A stretch of 11,697 nucleotides of DNA from Rodentolepis nana (Eukaryota; Platyhelminthes; Cestoda; Cyclophyllidea; Hymenolepididae): positions 1 to 11,697 of the forward strand of contig UZAE01001745.1 of the NCBI GenBank assembly GCA_900617975.1. Reading direction: 5' to 3'. Shown in pieces: positions 1 through 7,624 of this stretch; positions within the stretch are counted from its first letter, which is position 1; every line of letters starts with the position of its first letter. Both the position numbers and the translations under genes were made by a program. Below the pieces are notes generated by a model, which did not search any database, was not told the DNA's origin, and was given only the letters and a program-made list of their open reading frames with translations.

Positions 1-314
1 GACTTACCTCCACGTGGTGCACCCTGGGCAACGTATACTCATACGGTAAAAAAGTCTACAAACCGGCAGTTGACTTCCGGCTTCAAGCTACCATCACCTC
101 ACTGTATGTCATATTCGACCCCTTCCACAGTACTCACCTCAACCTTTTTCTCTACCTTTGTGTCTATCTCGTTTTCATCTTGAAAACACTCTTCCGGCCC
201 CCCCCCCTCTCGAATTTTGTCACTTTGATGTTTCTTCCCCTTTGTGAAGCCTGAAGTCAACTAAAGGGATAATGATAACTATCAAAACGCCTGCCACTTG
301 ATTTAAATGAAATA
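1..314 (+). repeat. SINE-like retroposon, copy 1 (head cut by window edge)
   Basis: This is the first of four copies of one interspersed family. It runs head to tail on the + strand. The head (1-45) is identical, base for base, to the reverse complement of 3566-3610 in copy 2, while the rest matches the other copies only approximately. By comparison with copy 4 about 14 bases of head lie before the window. Landmarks shared with the other copies are the overlapping palindromes CCACGTGG (10-17) and GGTGCACC (16-23), a TTCGACC motif near 114-120, a pyrimidine-rich centre, a GAAGCCTGAAGTCAACTAA-like block near 246-264 and an A/T-rich tail ending near 314. The pyrimidine centre has expanded to a run of ten C at 198-207. 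No coding capacity is shared between copies. The retroposon interpretation rests mainly on copies 3 and 4. Confidence 0.8.
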
Positions 315-836
315 TTCCCCACCCTATTAATTGCACACTTTGCACTTGTTGAATGTGACAGAGAGTAAGCAAGATCTGTACTGCCAGGATAACTGTAGTC
401 AAGGAGCACTATTGCTTACTCACCTACCAGTTCTAAGAGCGCTTCGGTCGATAAATTACTCTGGCTTATTTCCCCTCATCAAACCATTCAGTGTGTTCCT
501 CGCAGATTTGACATTATTAAGAACTTACTCCCTATAGCAGTAAATGCAGTACCGAGTCAAATGTTAATGATTGTTGCACAAGCTATTTCCATAATTGACT
601 TAATGCTTCCTATAAATTAAGAATAATGACAAAATTTTGAAGTTGAGGGTTTATAATACCGGACATAGTAGAGAAGAAAAGGGTTTTGCTTAAAAATGCG
701 GTATTCTTGGCAAATTTGGCTGAGAGAGAGAGGTGATTTGTGGCTCACTGACATGAATTTTCGAATCTACACACCTTTAATCTATCTTGACTAGCTTCGG
801 AATACTTGTTAGTATCATTTTAATTTTTCCTTCCAG
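315..836. other. AT-rich non-coding stretch, probably intron
   Basis: This stretch lies between repeat copy 1 and the candidate exon at 837. A 68-codon open stretch at 331-537 has no recognisable motif, no good splice signals and ordinary base composition, so it is treated as chance. The last 25 bases become pyrimidine-rich and end in TTCCAG, the acceptor for the following exon. Nothing else was recognised. Confidence 0.5.
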
Positions 837-932
837 GCTGTGGCTGCCAGTCTCAAACGCCTTTCCTCGACGGATTTGGAGCGGTATAGCCAATTCGTAA
901 TATTCGACGATGAATGCTCCCTCACTGAAGAT
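837..932 (+). CDS. Candidate internal exon of gene A (32 codons, unknown protein)
   Basis: A 96-base stretch is framed by a good acceptor (pyrimidine tract then TTCCAG, ending at 836) and a good donor (GAT then GTAAGA, from 933). Only one of the three frames is open; the other two contain stops. The open frame starts and ends in phase 0 and reads A-V-A-A-S-L-K-R-L-S-S, then an L-E-R-Y-S-Q stretch, F-V-I-F-D-D-E-C and a final S-L-T-E-D. The mix of charged and hydrophobic residues is protein-like and the stretch is richer in G+C than its flanks. No domain was recognised. It would belong to a gene entering from the left, with repeat copy 1 in its upstream intron. Continuation is uncertain because several downstream acceptors are compatible with phase 0. 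Chance openness over 32 codons is not negligible. Confidence 0.5.
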
Positions 933-1659
933 GTAAGATGTTTTATTTGTTAAATCATTTTTACCCTAAATGCTATTGGACGAAACTGATTGGTGAGCTT
1001 TTAGCGCTAATATTTGTTCCGTAGAATATTAACATAGTGCAATTTGAGTAGGGTTGCTTCCACTTCAATCGACTGTACACCCAGTGGGTTGGGTTTGGAA
1101 GGAAGGATTCAGGGTTCAATGGAGGATTTCTTTTTATACACTCAATCTCTTCCATCCACTTAAGAGACTGCCTAATAAATGCACACTGTCTTCCTTCCTT
1201 ACTAAGTTGGTTTCTGTTTAAATGTTTTGCTCATATGGCGTCATAATGCAGTCAATATGATTTCATAAATGGGATGCGATTTGTGCTAGATTTCATGTTA
1301 CTTTAGGTGAGTTTTGAGTTGTGTTTGGATTTCAATGAACTTGCGTCTAGGTACCGACGTCTGCTCAAATGATTAGTAGTAAACTTAATATAATATATGT
1401 CTTTGTTAAGAAATCTCATATGATTGACCATAAAGTCTTTCGAAAGTGGGATAGAGAACATGTCGAGGGCACAAACAGTGAACTGAATTTGTTATCTTGT
1501 CAACATGTCTACAGTCTTTAAAATCTAGTGAGGTCCATAAAGGTGATTATGGTCTCCTCTTGCCAATGACCATATTGACCTGCCATTGTTCTATCCACGT
1601 TTTGCTCTCGTGTTAGACTAATTGCCAACTGCTGACATCAACTTGCTTGTGCTTCACAG
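933..1659 (+). other. Probable intron of gene A
   Basis: AT-rich DNA follows the donor at 933. It contains a possible 28-base micro-exon at 1515-1542, preceded by an acceptor ending in CTACAG and followed by GTGATT. That piece reads S-L-K-S-S-E-V-H-K in phase 0 and ends in phase 1. It is too short to call. The stretch ends with a branch-point-like and pyrimidine-rich run and the acceptor TTCACAG at 1653-1659. Confidence 0.35.
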
Positions 1660-1758
1660 ATTCTCGCGCAGCTTCCTCCCAGTCAGAATGAAATGAGAAG
1701 GAGATGGGCTTCAAGCACATCCCCTTCATATACTCTTTCATTTTCCGACTTGATATAG
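1660..1758 (+). CDS. Candidate terminal exon of gene A, option 1
   Basis: This exon-like stretch follows the acceptor TGCTTCACAG and starts in phase 0, which matches the end of the exon at 837-932. It reads 32 codons to TAG (1756-1758): it begins I-L-A-Q-L-P-P-S-Q-N-E-M, followed by a basic R-R-R-W and a serine-rich tail ending S-D-L-I. No donor occurs inside it, so it can only be a last exon. An ATTAAA hexamer lies 48 bases after the stop. G+C content is visibly higher than in the flanks. The protein is unknown. The competing terminal exon at 7197-7283 has a better poly(A) signal; the two could be alternative ends, or either could be fortuitous. Confidence 0.28.
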   Translation: MLAQLPPSQNEMRRRWASSTSPSYTLSFSDLI

Positions 1759-2427
1759 TAATACTCTACTCAATTCAATATCGTGTGGTCGTATATGTTT
1801 TATCTATTAAAAACCCGTTATAATGTTATTTAATGTCATTTGAAATGACTGATTTTCTTAAATGAATGGACAGCCACCAATCTATTGTGCTTGAGCTAGT
1901 TCATGAAGTCTGCTTGTATGATATTTATCACATTCTTAGAATTACTAAAATGTTTCTAAGATGTTGGATGAACCTATTTAAGGACAGAAAAGGCACTTTT
2001 TTAAGCCATCAGTTACCAGGGCGAAAGCGTTTGCTCATGACACCATGGAATGCAGTGAATGTTCCCCAAATCAGCTTAGTTTCTCGTATCTTAATTCCTC
2101 CTTTGTAATTTTTTAATCTGACAGTTTTTGACTTTTCTTTTTATTCCTGAAGCTTAAAATATTTGGTACTTGAGCAGATAGCCGTCAAGAAGAATTTTTC
2201 TGCCAAACTTGAAGAGAATACATTTCTTAACTATTTTTCTTCTCGAAAATATTTAATGGTAAAGGCATATTAGTCATTTTCCTGTGACCATAGGTTAAGA
2301 ATTTGTGTTCTGTTTCTTTTTTTCAGGTTAATCGAAGGGTGTTGGGTGTAAATTTGACAGTCTCTTCCCCCAAAAAAGCGGCTTGTAACTTTAAAATTTA
2401 ATAGATTTTAAAGAAATTCAGAAGATA
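1759..2427. other. AT-rich non-coding stretch
   Basis: No recognisable gene is present. An 80-codon open stretch at 1866-2108 has no motif and no splice context. A strong acceptor (T-rich tract then TTTCAG, ending at 2326) is followed by a phase-0 frame of 24 codons from 2327 to TAA at 2399-2401, beginning V-N-R-R-V-L-G-V. It is compatible with the 837-932 exon but short, and is listed here rather than called. Confidence 0.3.
1806..1811 (+). promoter_or_regulatory. Possible poly(A) signal ATTAAA
   Basis: This is the second most common animal polyadenylation hexamer. It lies 48 bases after the TAG of the 1660-1758 reading frame and is followed by T-rich sequence. In AT-rich DNA this hexamer is frequent by chance, so it only has weight together with the upstream reading frame. 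Confidence 0.22.
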
Positions 2428-3260
2428 ATGGAAATACGTTATTATCGAACGCTTTTGCTTAGAAATAACCGCCGACTCATTTCGGCTTATGGCTCCGGAA
2501 TCTGGAACAACCTGATTTTGTTTTTTCTTGGGAATAATCTCACAAACTGTTTCCATTATGTCAGTTTACCGGGCTTTCCTCATGATTGGACGTTGATTAG
2601 TGCCCTCCTCCACGGTACCCAATACCCACATATAATTTTCCATCGACCGAAGATCTTGGGATGGGTAATTCGTAGGGCAGGCATATACTGCAACTGATTT
2701 TGTCCTAAATAGTGGCTGGTAGCGATTCTTGACTCTTCCCTCAGATATGTCTTGGCCCGAATCCTCTTGTTGCTATACCTGTGGCCTTTAATTGACAACC
2801 GCCGTTCTTTATACAGGACCAAACTACTGCAGAGGGGTACAGTTCCAGCCCCCAAGGCGATTTAAAAAATACTGCGGAGGCGCTACATCACATCACATTC
2901 GGATTAGGTCTTATCTGAAAACCATGATACGATTTTGGGATGTTTGTGGCATGACAAGTTGAACTCTGCTCTATGGTAGAAGCTAAAGCACCCGATTAAC
3001 AGAGTTAACAAAGCCCAAACCCCGATACCATAGTGCCTCATCGGTTTTTGCCACTTACTTTTGAGTAACTCTGATGTGGAGGCGTCATCAGACTATATCG
3101 TCTGGTATGTTGCTTTCTTTCAAACAAAGGGCACCCTGTGGTCTCCATTGCAACCTCTTTCACTGTGTTTGAGTTGGCATTTGCCACCGGCCATAGGCGT
3201 ACTTTGATGACCAACGCACATTGTCGTAATGCAGGTTTTCTTCCTTCTTGTTTCGTGTAG
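2428..3260. other. GC-elevated block with open frames on both strands, unidentified
   Basis: Base composition rises visibly compared with both sides. Three open stretches of about 90 codons lie here: 2428-2697 on +, 2580-2855 on -, and 3038-3310 on - (the last running slightly past the block). A further + frame is open from 3075 to 3257. The minus frame at 3038-3310 contains a consensus donor (AAAA then GTAAGT, at 3058-3053) in frame, but no convincing acceptor precedes it. No protein family was recognised in any frame. It may be an old transposable-element fragment, a pseudogene or an exon cluster; the sequence alone does not decide. A segment at 2877-2902 resembles 9859-9887. Confidence 0.3.
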
Positions 3261-3303
3261 GTTCCAGTTAGATATATGAATGAAGAAGGGTTAAAACTGC
3301 TAG

Positions 3304-3624
3304 ATTTCATTTCAAAGGGCAGGCGTTTTGACAGTTATCATTAGCTATTTAGCTGACTTCTGGCTTCACAGAGGGAAGGAACATCAAAGTAACAGAAATT
3401 CGAGGGGTGGGAAACAGTAGAGTGATTCACTGATGTAAAAGACAAACAGGCACAAAGGCAAAGAAAAGGTGAGTTGAGTACTGTTGAAGTGGTCGAAATT
3501 GACATACAGTGGGGTCACAATAGTTTGAAGTCAGAAGTTAACTGCCGGTCTGTAGACCTTCTAGTCGTATGAGTATACGTTGCCCAGGGTGCACCACGTG
3601 GAGGTAAGTCTATCGCACACTCCC
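3304..3624 (-). repeat. SINE-like retroposon, copy 2
   Basis: This copy is inverted relative to copy 1. The tail is at the left (near 3304-3313, A/T-rich) and the head at the right, with 3566-3610 being the exact reverse complement of window bases 1-45. The body matches copies 1, 3 and 4 with many substitutions and small gaps. The head continues to about 3624, so this copy shows the bases missing from copy 1. No convincing target-site duplication was found; TTAAAA occurs just outside both ends (3291-3296 and 3627-3632) but is too short to rely on. On the + strand it supplies two donor-like sites, GTGAGT at 3469 and GTAAGT at 3604. Confidence 0.85.
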
Positions 3625-3844
3625 TTTTAAAATAATACATGGTGTGCTTGAGCACCTTTAACGTATTCGAAAAAATGGAGGTATATTATTCCCTACAATT
3701 TACTTTCCACACCAATGTACTAATAAGAATTCGTACACTTTATAATTTTTTTATCCAGTGGCAATGGAAGGGACCACTCTAATTATTTTCCATAGTAGAC
3801 AAATTTGTTTAATTTATTCAATACATATTGTTTTAGTTTTAAGA

Positions 3845-4367
3845 GTCGAAATTTCTGACCTCAAAGTAGGTAGAGAACACATCAGACACTTTATCCTGCC
3901 TTTATTTAATCAAAACTTGAACGCCTGCGAGGCTACTAAAGCCATTATTAATATTTATGGTCAAGCGCCTAGAGCCCGCCAATGTGAATTTTGGTTTAAA
4001 AATTTAACTCGAGTAATGGGACTTTAAATTATACGCCAAAATTAGAACATCATACAGATTTTCATGACGTTATTAAAATTCCTGATCTATATCAGACTCT
4101 CGCTTAAATTGTGGAATAGTCATCACAGAAACTCACATTTTCGTGTTCAATTGTTTGGTAACACTTATAGTGCCTCTGTATCAACTCTCCCAGCTCCCTC
4201 CTTCCACCCCACAAAGCAGAAATAATTACCTAAAAGATTTCAGAAAAATGGATTAGGCGATTCTACCATATCGTCCATATTCGTCTGACCTTGCCCTCAC
4301 TCTATTATTACCTTTTCAATGGCTTGGAGCATACTATAAAGGAGAGCATTTTTTAAAATATTTTTGA
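3845..4367 (+). pseudogene. Mariner-type transposase relic (internally deleted, frameshifted)
   Basis: Three frames together give a degraded mariner transposase of about 170 codons, against roughly 340-350 for intact members. Segment 1 (3845-4017) reads R-E-H-I-R-H-F near its start, then E-A-T-K-A-I-I-N-I-Y-G and W-F-K-N-L, the pattern of the N-terminal helix-turn-helix of mariner/SETMAR proteins. The frame then changes; segment 2 (4018-4104) reads P-K-L-E-H-H-T-D-F-H-D-V-I-K, aligning with the family's P-R-S-G-R-P...D-D-D-x-I-K linker. A second frame change leads to segment 3, where a TAG at 4254-4256 replaces an expected Trp codon just before I-L-P-Y-R-P-Y-S-S-D-L-A-L-T (4260-4301), the counterpart of L-P-H-P-P-Y-S-P-D-L-A-P. 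The third catalytic Asp, expected in the codon at 4302, is Leu. Most of the catalytic core between linker and C-terminal motif is missing. Terminal inverted repeats were not found. It is certainly inactive. Confidence 0.8.
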
Positions 4368-5992
4368 GCAGCCTGGGGGGGGGGGTTGGAGGAAACTACT
4401 TGAATGGGTAATAGCAAGCATATTCGACGAATTCAATATTGAATTTATTTTGAAAATCTCTTGCCTATATCGTTTCCTCAGTATTGAATTCCGCCTGCTG
4501 TTCTTTAGTTCTTTAATTGATTAATATCTATGCTTAACTATTCTCACAAAAAGTGGATAGTACAAGCTGGAATTTTTTTCTTACACCTCTGTTCAAAACT
4601 TGTCTTCATTCCTGTTTATATACCGATGCTTGTCAACATTCAGTGACATATTTTTTTAATGCCACAGTGTCACATTAGTGGCTCGACCCTCTCCGTGTTG
4701 ATTTGTGTCTTGCTAACTAATACTTGACTCCTGTGAGCTCGAAAATACCACAACCCAAATTTTTGATTACCCCAGAGTTAAGGATGATTTCACGAAATTA
4801 TTTCCTCTGTCATTTTATTGCCAAAATATAATAGCAAAACGACTTCCCATTTCCATCCTGGAAATATGTGTTTTGCGCCATTCGTGCTTTCAGTAGGTCC
4901 CAATTTTGTTTATTTACTTTTGAACCAATTGGAGTAGGATTCTCATGTTTTCATTGATCCCTGGTCTTGGTCTCGAAGACCATACTTTTCCCACTGTAAC
5001 AGTACTGTTTTCGGCGTAAACAAAGAAGAGGTGTGTATGTGTGCGTGTGTTCCCATTGCATATTTTCGGCCATCGCCCGTGCTTATTTTGTCTAACTAAA
5101 TAATGTTTAGTTTAGTTTATTCTTTGGATAACTTATTAATTTAGCTGACTGAATGTTATAGGAACTTCGTTGCACATTCTATTTAATGTTTTCCAACTAT
5201 TCCAGAAGGCAGTCAGAAAGCGAATCAAGTATAACTGATTGGCGCAATTTACTATGCCAGTAGATCAAAGGTGATAGGGAATTCAGACAGTAGAGTTCGG
5301 GTAAATTTATTTAATGTCTGGAAAGGTAGAGCCTTTTTATAACATTGTGTTTAACGCGTTTTTCATTGGTTTAAATAGGGCGTTGAACAAGTAAACTCTG
5401 ACATTTAATGTGAATCCGGTGGGAAAAAATTAAAACTCTATATTATCGATCGGTTTTGCAGTTACTATAACAACCACCGGTGTTTTTAATATATAACATA
5501 GACATGGCAATCGCAAGTTCCAGTACACTTGTTAAATGAATGGTTGCTGAATGCCTCGCCTTTAGTGTTAACATTAGTCAATCATGACGAAAATTAAGTA
5601 AACTAATAACTGGGTCAATTTTTTTTATTTTGGTCAATTATTTGGCACCCAATTTTATGCGACTCCATCCCCAATTCTCTTCTACGCCTTCATAATTTCC
5701 ATGAAGGATTGGTTACACTTCCTTTACTTAACTACCCCAACTTGGTTGACCAGCATTTCATTGTTTCCACCTAACCTCTCTCTGACTTCCGGTGTATTTT
5801 TTTAATTATAATCTAATAGTTTTCAACGCCACAGGGAGATATGTAGTTATTAAGCAACCTTGTGGTTCATTTTTTTTGAGAGCGTTTCAAATACTGACTT
5901 TTGAGTATTGTTTAGCTTCATAGGGATCTGCCTTAGTGAGGAAATCGAATTCTGTCCTCTTCAAACTTTTCCCTTGGTCATTTCGTCCATAG
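4368..5992. other. AT-rich non-coding stretch after the mariner relic
   Basis: The stretch opens with a run of eleven G (4375-4385). The 3' part of the mariner element may persist to about 4600, where a K-K-W...G-x-F-F-like frame resembles the family's extreme C-terminus, but this is weak. A short alternating GT tract lies near 5033-5050. A strong acceptor before 5205 opens only ten codons (K-A-V-R-K-R-I-K-Y-N, then stop). Nothing else was recognised. Confidence 0.45.
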
Positions 5993-6057
5993 GCTATGCA
6001 TCAACAGATAGAATTCGTCACCGCTCACTTCACAAACAGCACGTCAACTATTGGTTG
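5993..6057 (+). CDS. Candidate short internal exon (65 bases)
   Basis: A long pyrimidine-rich tract and acceptor (CGTCCATAG, ending 5992) and a donor (TTG then GTAGGT, from 6058) frame 65 bases with higher G+C than the flanks. Two frames are open: one starts in phase 0 (A-M-H-Q-Q-I-E-F-V-T...) and ends in phase 2; the other starts after two bases (Y-A-S-T-D-R-I-R-H-R...) and ends in phase 0, which would splice in frame to the candidate terminal exon at 7197. The protein is not recognised. The short length makes chance likely. Confidence 0.22.
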
Positions 6058-7196
6058 GTAGGTCGCCCTACAAAATTATATTAATACTATACCCCTTTGT
6101 GTCCTCACTTTTAAGTTAGACACAGGTCTGCATATCTGCTTCTTCTATAAGTAACGCGCTGTTATTGTTGACCTGACTTCGTTGTGGGTAAACAAATTGA
6201 ATGGGGGGGGGGGGAAGAGACGTTCCTATAGATTATGCAAACTATTTATGAATCTTGTATCCTTAAAGTTATAAAAGCCATTCACGACATCAGTTTCGGC
6301 ATTATATTCGAGGTAATGGTTAGTAAATCGTGTCGCTAGACATGTCGGCCAAATTTGTTTATGTGTTTAATGTTTAATGTGTTCGAGATTTGAATTATGC
6401 TTTAGCTATAATTGCATATATTTCGGCACCTGTGAGAGGTCCCATGTAAATTGTCTCTCCTGAATACGTTTACTCATATTTTTTGCATTAACTTGAGCAC
6501 CTATATTTTATCTGAGTTTTTTTTCATTCCCTAATTTAGACACCGTTTGACAATCTTGATTTACCGAAATATTTCTCAACTTCCTAGTCAAGCTATTCCT
6601 TTGAGGTCATTTTCTTCATTTAATTAATTAATACTTATTTGAACTCCTCATCTTGCCCTACCCAATTCACGAAGTTTCTAATTCAGTACTCATTTATTTT
6701 CGCTTGTGTTTTAAATGCCCCCATACCGTGGCGTCTCTCTTAAGTCGAATGCACTGAAATTTTATGAGAGGTTCTTATCTCCATGACGTGCGTTTCATCA
6801 AGTGTGCGGTTCAATCACTAGGGCTAGATATCGTCGTATTTCTGCATTTCCACTGTCTTTCATTTTGATTGTTTAAATCGGTTCGAAAAAGATCGCGACT
6901 GTTGGTGGTCTGATTTACAACTTAAAATTGCGATTTGTAAGCTCCGAACTTGACTGCTATATACGCCTAGCTCGAGATTGTAATTGCAGTTTCTGGTCAT
7001 TGGAAGTTGCGATCGTTAAAATACGCATTTTGTTGGGCGATTCTATCATGATATTAATATTAAATTACCTTGTGTTCATTTGAGTCCCGTTTTTAATGAT
7101 TTCGCCTATTTGCCTGTGCCAGTTCTCAACGTTTGGCAATAAATAATCGAAGGTAGTTAGCCACTGCTTTTTAGAGCTTGCTGCCAAAATTTCCAG
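6058..7196. other. AT-rich non-coding stretch
   Basis: A run of twelve G lies at 6203-6214. A strong T-rich acceptor before 6540 opens a 15-codon frame (T-P-F-D-N-L-D-L-P-K-Y-F...) that stops at TAG without a donor. No gene, RNA or mobile element was recognised. The stretch ends in the acceptor TTTCCAG at 7190-7196. Confidence 0.4.
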
Positions 7197-7283
7197 AAGT
7201 TTGTGATGAGTGTCCAGAAATGGCAGTCCATTTACGATGCATCTGTTTTATTATTAAAATCGAGAAATAATGTTTCTCCTTAA
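7197..7283 (+). CDS. Candidate terminal exon of gene A, option 2
   Basis: After the acceptor AAATTTCCAG, a phase-0 frame of 28 codons runs to TAA (7281-7283). It reads K-F-V-M-S-V-Q-K-W-Q-S-I-Y-D-A-S, a leucine run, K-S-R-N-N-V-S-P. Phase 0 agrees with the end of the exon at 837-932 and with one reading of 5993-6057. A canonical AATAAA lies 26 bases beyond the stop and is followed by a GT-rich stretch, the arrangement of a compact animal gene end. A second frame (V-C-D-E-C-P-E-M-A-V...) is also open from this acceptor, to TAA at 7268-7270, so the true frame is not certain. The protein was not recognised. Confidence 0.35.
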   Translation, partial: KFVMSVQKWQSIYDASVLLLKSRNNVSP

Positions 7284-7308
7284 CACCGCTTGCCATGTTG
7301 TATTCTCC

Positions 7309-7314
7309 AATAAA
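7309..7314 (+). promoter_or_regulatory. Canonical poly(A) signal AATAAA
   Basis: The hexamer lies 26 bases after the TAA of the 7197-7283 frame and is followed by GAGTTGTGATT, a G/T-rich stretch of the kind that supports cleavage. It immediately precedes repeat copy 3, so the proposed transcript would end just before the repeat begins. Confidence 0.35.
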
Positions 7315-7347
7315 GAGTTGTGATTAAATGCGTATTAATATATATAG

Positions 7348-7624
7348 CTAATACGTCAAAAAGTCTATGAACCGGTAGTTGATTTCAAACTTCCATGACC
7401 CAACTGTATGTCATATTCGACCACTTCCAAGGTACTCATCTCACCTTTTCTCTACCTTTGTGTGTTTCTCTTTTACATCTGTGATTCACTCTTCTGTCCC
7501 CCTCCCATCTCGACTTTTCGTAACTTTGATGTTCCTTCCCCTCCCTCAGTGAAGCCCGAAGTCAACCAAGGGGCCACTGATGGCTATCATAAAGCCTGCC
7601 ATTTGATATGAATAAATAAATAAA
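7348..7624 (+). repeat. SINE-like retroposon, copy 3 (head missing)
   Basis: Same orientation as copy 1. Similarity begins at CTAATACG (7348), the point matching about base 39 of copy 1, so the conserved head is absent, as expected from incomplete reverse transcription. The body then follows the family through AAAAAGTCTATGAACCGG, the TTCGACC motif, the pyrimidine centre (here only five C) and the GAAGCCCGAAGTCAAC block. The copy ends in a clear AATAAATAAATAAATG tail (7611-7626). An open frame over 7408-7611 lies within the repeat, is not preserved in the other copies and is not a gene. Confidence 0.82.

Noticed and set aside
220..402. Minus-strand open frame sharing G-V-L-I-x-I-I and V-D-F-R-L-H with the frame in copy 4
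   Set aside because: The shared residues come from the shared repeat DNA. In copy 1 the frame begins with a stop (TGA) and in copy 3 a stop interrupts it, so there is no sign of selection for protein.
331..537. 68-codon open frame on +
   Set aside because: It has no domain, no splice context and composition like the flanking non-coding DNA.
717..760. Possible tRNA or SINE promoter (TGGCTGAGAGAG and TTTTCGAATC)
   Set aside because: The A-box-like and B-box-like pieces are too close together and no tRNA fold is visible.
1866..2108. 80-codon open frame on +
   Set aside because: It has no recognisable motif, poor start context and no promoter or splice signals; it is consistent with chance.
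1..3624. A single large transposon with terminal inverted repeats formed by copies 1 and 2
   Set aside because: The same sequence occurs as a self-contained unit with its own target-site duplication at 11030-11351, and the interior encodes no transposase.
6540..6587. Strong T-rich acceptor followed by 15 open codons (T-P-F-D-N-L-D-L-P-K-Y-F...)
   Set aside because: It is very short, ends in a stop without a donor and has no nearby poly(A) signal. T-rich tracts make such acceptors common here.
7408..7611. 67-codon open frame on +
   Set aside because: It lies entirely inside repeat copy 3 and is not kept open in copy 1, which has the same orientation.
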